Assembly: GCA_963681505.1 (NCBI GenBank)
Contig: OY811975.1
Span: 5,013,490 to 5,077,489, forward strand
DNA length: 64,000 nt
Source: Eunapius fragilis
Lineage: Eukaryota > Porifera > Demospongiae > Spongillida > Spongillidae
Direction: 5' to 3'
Each line of letters begins with the position of its first letter. Within the stretch, counting starts at the first letter, position 1. The notes beneath the pieces were generated by a model. The model was given only the letters and a program-made list of their open reading frames with translations. It made no database searches and had not been told where the DNA came from. The translations under genes and the position numbers were made by a program. Positions 57,913 through 64,000 of this stretch are shown here, in pieces.

Positions 57913-58083
57913 CTCTTTGTAATAAGCACTATATTGCCGAATTAGGACTTACCGATTTTGGTAGACTTATCTGGTGGATTTTAAGCATTAGAGTATTTTA
58001 GTTTTATTGACCAAACTAATTAGATTTAAATAGTACATAAAAATTAGGGGAAAATGAATCTTGGATATGGGAGGACTGGTGAT

Positions 58084-58800
58084 CATGTGTCATGCTCTGC
58101 TGATGCCTGCTGATATCTGTGAGCAAACTGAGAGCATCAGGGCCAAGGGCACCTGAGGTCTCAATGGCAATTGGTACAAAATGGTGGGATTTGGACAGCA
58201 GAGCATAATTATCTTCTTCCTGGCTTCAGCAGCTGTGGCTACAGCTCTAGCTTCCCTTGTGGCATCAGATTTGTATGAGGCTGCAAAGGTGTCCACACAA
58301 TTAAAGTCCCAAACAAGACACTGGCCAGACTTCCATGGGGCAATGGAACAACCATCAGGTCGCTTGCGATCTGATCTGCATAGGTCGATGGGCTCTAGTG
58401 TTGATGGTACATTTATTGCTGCTAGTGACCTATGTATGATGGCATTGATAGCAGCATGGCTCGAAATACGATCTTGGCTTTTAATACAGCTGAGCCCATG
58501 AGTAGCAAGGGCATCAACATAACCTCCACAGTGATGGCAGATGTGGGGTTGACAGAGTGGTGTACCCAGACGGAGACCAACAGCTATCCTGGTTGTGTGA
58601 TCATCCATTCGCAGGCCTAGGGAAGAGACAGGAAGGGCATGCAACCAGGCCCCAGACTCTTCAGTGGCTGCTGCCAGTAACGTGGCATGAGACCTGCAGT
58701 CAGAGGCACCCTGCAGGAGTGATCATATGTCCCTTTCATGTGAGGGAGGTCCCATGTCTTTTGTCTGGAAGATGAAGGAGAGACAGGAGCAGAGAGTGTC
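58084..58800 (-). pseudogene. retroelement C-terminal fragment, subfamily 2
   Basis: The minus strand encodes RQKTWDLPHMKGTYDHSC, a frameshift near 58640, then LHALPVSSLGLRMDDHTTRI, VGLRLGTPLCQPHICHHCGG, THGLSC, AAINAIIHRSL and KRPDGCSIAPWKSGQCLVWD. The CHHCGG..THGLSC zinc-knuckle and the R(S)D.KRPDG..PW..G..LVWD motif are typical of the region after the reverse transcriptase in invertebrate retroelement ORFs. The core polymerase is absent. Confidence 0.75.
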
Positions 58801-58917
58801 CATTGCACTACAGCACGGCAATTAGCTGCCTCTGTATTGGGCACCTCAAGTAGCATATAATTTATATAGTGTAACCCTGTGTATCCAGTACCATTTATAT
58901 ATTTAATTTGCTGTATC

Positions 58918-59589
58918 TTGGATATTGGATCTTGTGGGGTGCTTCTTAAGTGGACTAGGCACAAAAGGGAATTAATCTAACTGGTAGGGAACTGATGGTT
59001 TAGAACGCAACTGCATGAATTGGGTTAATTGTATCAGTGTGGGGAGGATCTGTAGGGATATACAGAACGTTTCCTGCCTAAGGAAAATTTAGTGAATTTG
59101 CCCTAAAATTTGCATTGATGGGCATTGGCATAGTTTTAATATTGTAATATTACCAGTAGTGTATCACTAAGCATATGTGAATGTAAATGATGTGAATGTA
59201 AGTAAATGTAAATAGAATTCTAGTTGCATATGCAATATTGTCATGTTGCATACACATGACATAATTTATGCATTTAAATTCAATGCTTATTGGACACTCC
59301 CTGGTTAAGAGACAATCGTTTGCACCAGTACTATATAGATGTATGTACTGACATGTACATATGAACATACTTTGTGTTAGTAAACAAATTAACTCAGCAC
59401 CTACGCTATACATTTCTTGGGAATTTATGCAGACTACGGCTTGAAATATCAATTTAATATCTGAAAATATATACATGCATGCATCACATTCTATTTGCCA
59501 CAAATATAATTTATGACAGAATAGAATTAACAACATTAATCAATATAAAAACCCGCCAGAGATATTATTCTACAATGAGCAATGATTAG
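58918..59589. other. receptor-unit 3' flank, no gene
   Basis: GGATATTGGATCTTGTGGGG, TGCTTCTTAAGTGGACTAGG and CAATGCTTATTGGACACTCC match the flanks of relics A and C. No coding region is supported. Confidence 0.65.
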
Positions 59590-62040
59590 TCAGTTATCCA
59601 TCAATGGTTCACGGTATTCGCTATTTTCTGATGACTGGTGAATCACAATGACTTCAGAATATGCTGGATTTAAGTGTTTGAGATGGGAAAGTTTCAATCC
59701 AAATAATGCTGTTATAGCATTGCTCAAAACTACTGCAAGGAAACAAGCTAAGGCCACACCTACACCTACATAGGTGGGAATGCAATCGTTTTTTGCCAAA
59801 ATGGATAGCTAGTGAATTAGTAATGATATTGACATGAAGTGTAGCACTGATGGTCCAACTTTTGTAAATAGCAAATCCAGAAAAAATGATACAGGAATGA
59901 ATGACTATGATAACTAGCAGTATCATTTCTGGCTGCTGGGAGAATATTGTTGATGTAATGGTAATAATCATTCGGTATATGAGCATTGCTCCAGTCCAGA
60001 AACGATAACGGTCCTTGAATGGTGCTTCATAGCTATCTACTAGAGGCTTGATTGATCAAGGAGAATATTCTCCAATGAGACAGCTTTACTAGATATGGTG
60101 TCAATGGAACCAACAGTGTATAAGGCACAATGAAAAGTATGGCGACCATTAGACCGAATATAAATAGACTTATGTGTTGTGGTCCAAGGAACTGCACATT
60201 TCCATCATAAGACCACACCAGTAGAGAAGTGCTATTGGATGTAGCCATACGAGAAAAAGTGAATATTATTGAGACTGTCCTAAGCATTTTTGAGTAGATA
60301 AGTGCAATAAGTGTTGCAATGACTGGGAATAGGCGATAACGACACACCCTGGAGATTTTAGATGATACCCTTCCTGCCAGTATGATGGCTCCAATAATTG
60401 CTGACACATATGCAGAGAATACAAACTGTAACCAAATCTTTCCAGTGCTATCCATGTGTTCATAAAAGCATGTTTCAATTCCAAAGTCTAGGTTTAACCA
60501 AGCAATGAATGGTGAAAGCAAATATGCCTTGCAGGTGAAAGGGAAAAAAATGTTTCTATTCATATTGATGACGAATGCATACAAGACAAAACAATTGATT
60601 GTTCCATTACTGACAGTGAAATTAAATGTTAATAAGAAAACCACCAATGCCACTCCCATGAGGGCAAATGGGATCAGAAGTAAAATGTAGTGGTTGGAAC
60701 ACTTTGAACTGCACTGAGGTGATCCGAGCATCATACTTAGGTCATCTTGACACTGACCACATAGTATACCAGAGCGGTTGTATTTGCATTGCATATCAGG
60801 ATGATGCAAGCTAATTGTCATTGAACCATTGCAATAATCAGCTGGACAGTCATTCAATATTCCAATGGCATTATTTGAGATAATACCAATCCACTTTGCA
60901 CCTGATGTCCATGAAATGTACTGATCATTGATGTCACACTTCAAGCCATTGTTTTTAAACTGTTCATTACAATCACATGCAGATGATGTATTGTCTATTG
61001 AAAATCCAATTGGACATGGTACCAGTAATAGAGTTAAATTAAAACTAAATGACTCCATGATATCAAATATATTATTGAACTTTGTGTCTGGTGCCATATA
61101 TATAATGTTATTGGGATTTTGCTTCTTAGAGGGAAGATTGTATGCATGACAATATTTGGCAGTTCTAAATGCAGAGTTAATGATGATTCCATTTTCATAA
61201 TACCATGTGTAGACAATATCAGGCACAATCCCACCTCTTTGGCCACGAGCAATAAGTGATTTTGAAAATATTTCTCCAGGATACCGCTTGTACAATTGCT
61301 CAGTGTAATTCTTATCTGAGCATTTGATTACATGACTTTCGTTGCAGTAACACAGAGTTGTAGGGTCTGATGCAAGTGTTGAATTGCCATATTGTATTAT
61401 ATCAGTTATCATATCAAATATTGCTCCTGATGAATTCATGCACCTATCATGATACTGATGTGGTATGCTAGTACAATCCAAGGTACAGCTGTCAATGTTC
61501 CCTCCATACAGCACACTGCCTGCCTCCCCAGCATAGTTGCCTTCAAAATGCATCACCACACTTAAATTAATAGTAGCTTGAAATTGAAAGAAACATTGTG
61601 ATTGCATGTATGGTGATGGAACACCAGTTTGGACATATATGGCACCACCTTTCAAGGAAGCAGTGTTATTAATAAACAATACATTGGATGGAGAGAAGAT
61701 AAGCATGGAGGATGTCCGATCAATATAAAGTGCTCCACCATAAGTCGCATTGTTGTTTGCAAATAGCACGACTGCAAATTCTTTAATAACTAGTTTAGAA
61801 CTCGAATTGCCCCCCCCCCCCCCCCCCCCCCCCACCTCTATTTGAAATGGTACTTGAAAAATTAATGTTGCCACTTAAAATAAGAAGCGAATTTATGGCA
61901 GTGACAAGACTATGGAAGAATTTACTATTGGTGACATTAATTTCAGCTGGCTCACAATACAGTTCAGCATACATAAAATACGAGTTTTCCACCCATACAT
62001 GAGTGTATTGTTTACTGAGCACATCAAATCTCTCATTATG
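59590..62040 (-). pseudogene. beta-helix receptor-like gene, 5'-truncated copy D
   Basis: Aligns to residues of about 480 to the C-terminus of the intact receptor, with high similarity (CKYNRSGILCGQCQDDLSMM and SYDGNV are unchanged). It is broken three times: a 24-C run at 61810-61833 replaces a Gly-Gly coding stretch, a 5-base deletion near 60050 falls in the loop before SYEAPFK, and a frameshift near 59800 precedes the last helix. The N-terminal 480 residues are missing, and the receptor upstream flank joins directly at about 62100. Between the breaks the frame is long and open (613 codons), so decay is recent. N-glycosylation-type sites and helices are as in the intact gene. Confidence 0.85.
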
Positions 62041-62099
62041 ATCAAAAACTGATTGAAAATATATTTACCACCCTCAGAGGAACCATGCAAAGACATGCA

Positions 62100-62992
62100 G
62101 TCCATTATAATGGTTTAGGTTTACATGTACATTTGACAAGAGATCTTCCCAAACTTATTTCAACTTGAATTGTCTGCTTACTAATTAAGCGATAGTTTGA
62201 ATTATCCAGCTGTGTGGTGCATATGTGCCTATCGCCTGGGGACCCCGACTGATATTATACAACCAGACTAATATGCATATGCATCTATCTAAATGCAGTT
62301 ATGAATGTGAAAGAGTTGATCCGTTTTATAAATCAATGTACGAAACGAGTTAACGAGGCCATTGGCCTCATTCATGCCGTCCTATGATTTTAATTATATC
62401 TCAGTACTACTTATAATATTAACTCTATGTCGGTCACTGTATATGCATCACGTGTGGAATTTTGTAAGCTGTCACTCACGCTGATTGACGTAGCGGCGCT
62501 CGGTAATTCTATGATACGCCAGGCCAGATAAGGCGACAGTCGCTGGATACCACCCAAATGCGGCATTATTAATAACTCTTTAAATTGATTTTACTGACGA
62601 CGCATTACAGATGAAATAATAATTTGAGAGTGCTTTTATGGCATAGCATGTTTTTACTATTAGGGTGCAAGTCTGCGGTCTTGCATGTAATAATCTTTCA
62701 AGCAACTGATGCAATTGTATCTCGAATTTTTTTAATACAAGTGATCGCATTCTCTGTATCCGGCAGTATTTTCTTTATGGCGAAATACGGGTACATGCGT
62801 GTACCTTAATTTAAGTTATATACATGCCTCAGGCTCCTGTTATACTAATACAGTAGGGACTCTTGCACGTATCAGCACCTGTAGGTAAAATAATAACTTC
62901 ATCTGGAAGCAAAAGAAACCATTATGTTCTTAGCCTGATACGTGCCGGTCCAAAATATGAGCCTATCCGCAGCTACATAACACCCCTCATAA
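62100..62992. other. duplicated receptor 5' flank with an insertion, no gene
   Basis: 62105-62330 and 62905-62992 match 39895-40230. About 580 bases between them have no counterpart there and no recognised coding content; a CAGTAGGGACTCTTGCAC-like motif near 62851 may be an old MITE end. Confidence 0.55.
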
Positions 62993-63254
62993 ACAAGCGA
63001 AGAAAAACATTCTCTAATGCGAAAGTTAGTGGGATATAGGCAAAGTTGATGTAAAAAGGAGGGAACAAGATTTTGGGAAAAGAAAATGAGACAAAAAACT
63101 ATATTTGGTTCCGTTACATTTACTCGTGCTAAAAAATTTATATCTCATTTTCATTTCTCAAAACCTTAGTTGTTCCCATCCATTTAAAACCACCTTCGCC
63201 TCCAATTCCTAATCCCACCAACTTTCTCGTTAGAGAATGTTTTTCTTTACTTGT
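62993..63254. mobile_element. foldback MITE, copy FB5
   Basis: Outer arms (GAAGAAAAACATTCTCTAAT and GAGAATGTTTTTCTTTAC) match the family; inner arms (TTTTGGGAAAAGAAAATGAG) still pair imperfectly. It shares its flank with FB6. Confidence 0.82.
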
Positions 63255-63653
63255 TTCCTCTATCAAGAATTTATCCATGCATGGTAACTGACAAGTGAGA
63301 GTTAGTTATAACTTAGCTTCTTTGAAGTTTAAATAGAATCACAGCGTCGGAGTCATAGTAACAACCATCAATAAGATTATCATACATGTACAGCTGCCAC
63401 AACGAAAAAAGGTTAAGTTAGCTCAATGCCTCGCGCACTGTCGACCAGTGAAGATAAAATGCACACACGTCTTCTGGTACAATTGCAAACAGCATCATTT
63501 GAAATTGATTCTATCGCGAGTAGTTATACGAGATAAAGGAGGGAGAAGAACTTGGAGAACGATATACTAGCTCGCTTGTTTTAGTTCTCTAAAACCATAC
63601 GTTTTCGCGGAGTCCTACTAGCGCTAAACGATCCATCTTTAACTCGCAATCGT
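63255..63653. repeat. duplicated receptor upstream flank
   Basis: Matches 40920-41270 (GACAAGTGAGAGTTAGT, CACGTCTTCTGGTACAA, CATCATTTGAAATTGATTCT). No gene. Confidence 0.75.
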
Positions 63654-63794
63654 CACAGCAAAATAACGCGTCGAATCAATTCTTGATTTTCAATTGATTT
63701 GTCGCTTCAAAATGTTTACATACCTGGTACAAGCTGTTAACAGAATGTAAGTGACAAATCAATTGAAAATCAAGAATTGCGTTTTTTTGCTGTG
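63654..63794. mobile_element. 141-bp inverted-repeat element, CGT duplication
   Basis: Begins CACAGCAAAATAACGCGTCG and ends GCGTTTTTTTGCTGTG, with a mirrored CAATTCTTGATTTTCAATTG core arm. CGT flanks both sides (63651-63653, 63795-63797), and the matching flank near 41240 lacks the element. Confidence 0.8.
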
Positions 63795-64000
63795 CGTCGT
63801 TCGATTTCTATACAGTTATTTACGCTTACTGTTCGTCTGGAGCGTCCTAGTTTTCATTATCCTGTCAATTCCTATAACTACTCACGTATAGTTCCTGATA
63901 CCAGACTAAGAGGATACTATGTAAATGTAATTTTTAAAAACATGTTAGTGTTGTGCTGCCGCGCTCCGGTGTGAAATTGATTGGCTGCGATGATTTCATT

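Noticed and set aside
62624-62809. 61-codon hydrophobic frame upstream of FB5
   Set aside because: It lies in the non-shared part of the duplicated receptor flank with no splice or promoter signal; length is within chance for AT-rich DNA.

Overview
This is a eukaryotic nuclear window, most likely from a sponge or another early-branching animal. The reasons are short spliced introns with GT..AG ends, an animal TRAF gene (RING, TRAF zinc fingers, MATH), abundant (CA)n tracts and minisatellites, Helitron and CACTA transposons, many small inverted-repeat elements, and a family of giant beta-helix/polytopic membrane proteins of a type I associate with sponges and choanoflagellates. The assignment to sponges is inference. 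There is no operon structure and no prokaryotic signal. Two 200-base runs of N mark assembly gaps.

Layout. 1-12 kb is repeat-dominated: microsatellites, a 22-bp and a 21-bp minisatellite, CT-rich and poly-G tracts. Scattered phase-0 exons of a highly charged minus-strand gene can be seen at 8.1-11.5 kb; it may be a dynein-2 intermediate chain WDR60-like gene, and one exon lies in the opposite orientation between perfect 26-bp inverted repeats. A 589-bp MITE with TAA duplications follows at 12.2 kb, then an intronless GC-rich TRAF gene (13.35-14.77 kb). At 16.9-18.1 kb is a four-exon minus-strand gene for a secreted-signal, Cys-rich TM2-family membrane protein. At 20.3-26.7 kb is an apparently intact Helitron transposase (Rep plus PIF1-like helicase) read through one intron, followed by an OTU protease ORF.

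From 29.8 to 41.4 kb comes a small Pro-rich gene with a TATA-like box, foldback elements, two receptor relics, and one intact 1281-residue beta-helix/polytopic receptor-like gene on the minus strand. A decayed CACTA-like element with matching termini occupies 42.6-47.9 kb. From 48.2 kb the order repeats: shared minisatellite, second TM2 gene with identical exon lengths, relic of the Helitron N-terminal repeat domain, second Pro-rich gene with a TATA box, foldback elements, and two more receptor relics. The window is therefore largely two diverged copies of one multi-gene segment, later peppered with mobile elements.

The genes do not form one visible pathway. The strongest leads are the co-linear segmental duplication, the TM2 pair with one block of sharp divergence, the receptor family, the foldback family whose arms match each other better than they match other copies, and a 9/4/9 hairpin with fully compensated arm changes upstream of both TM2 genes and the Helitron.
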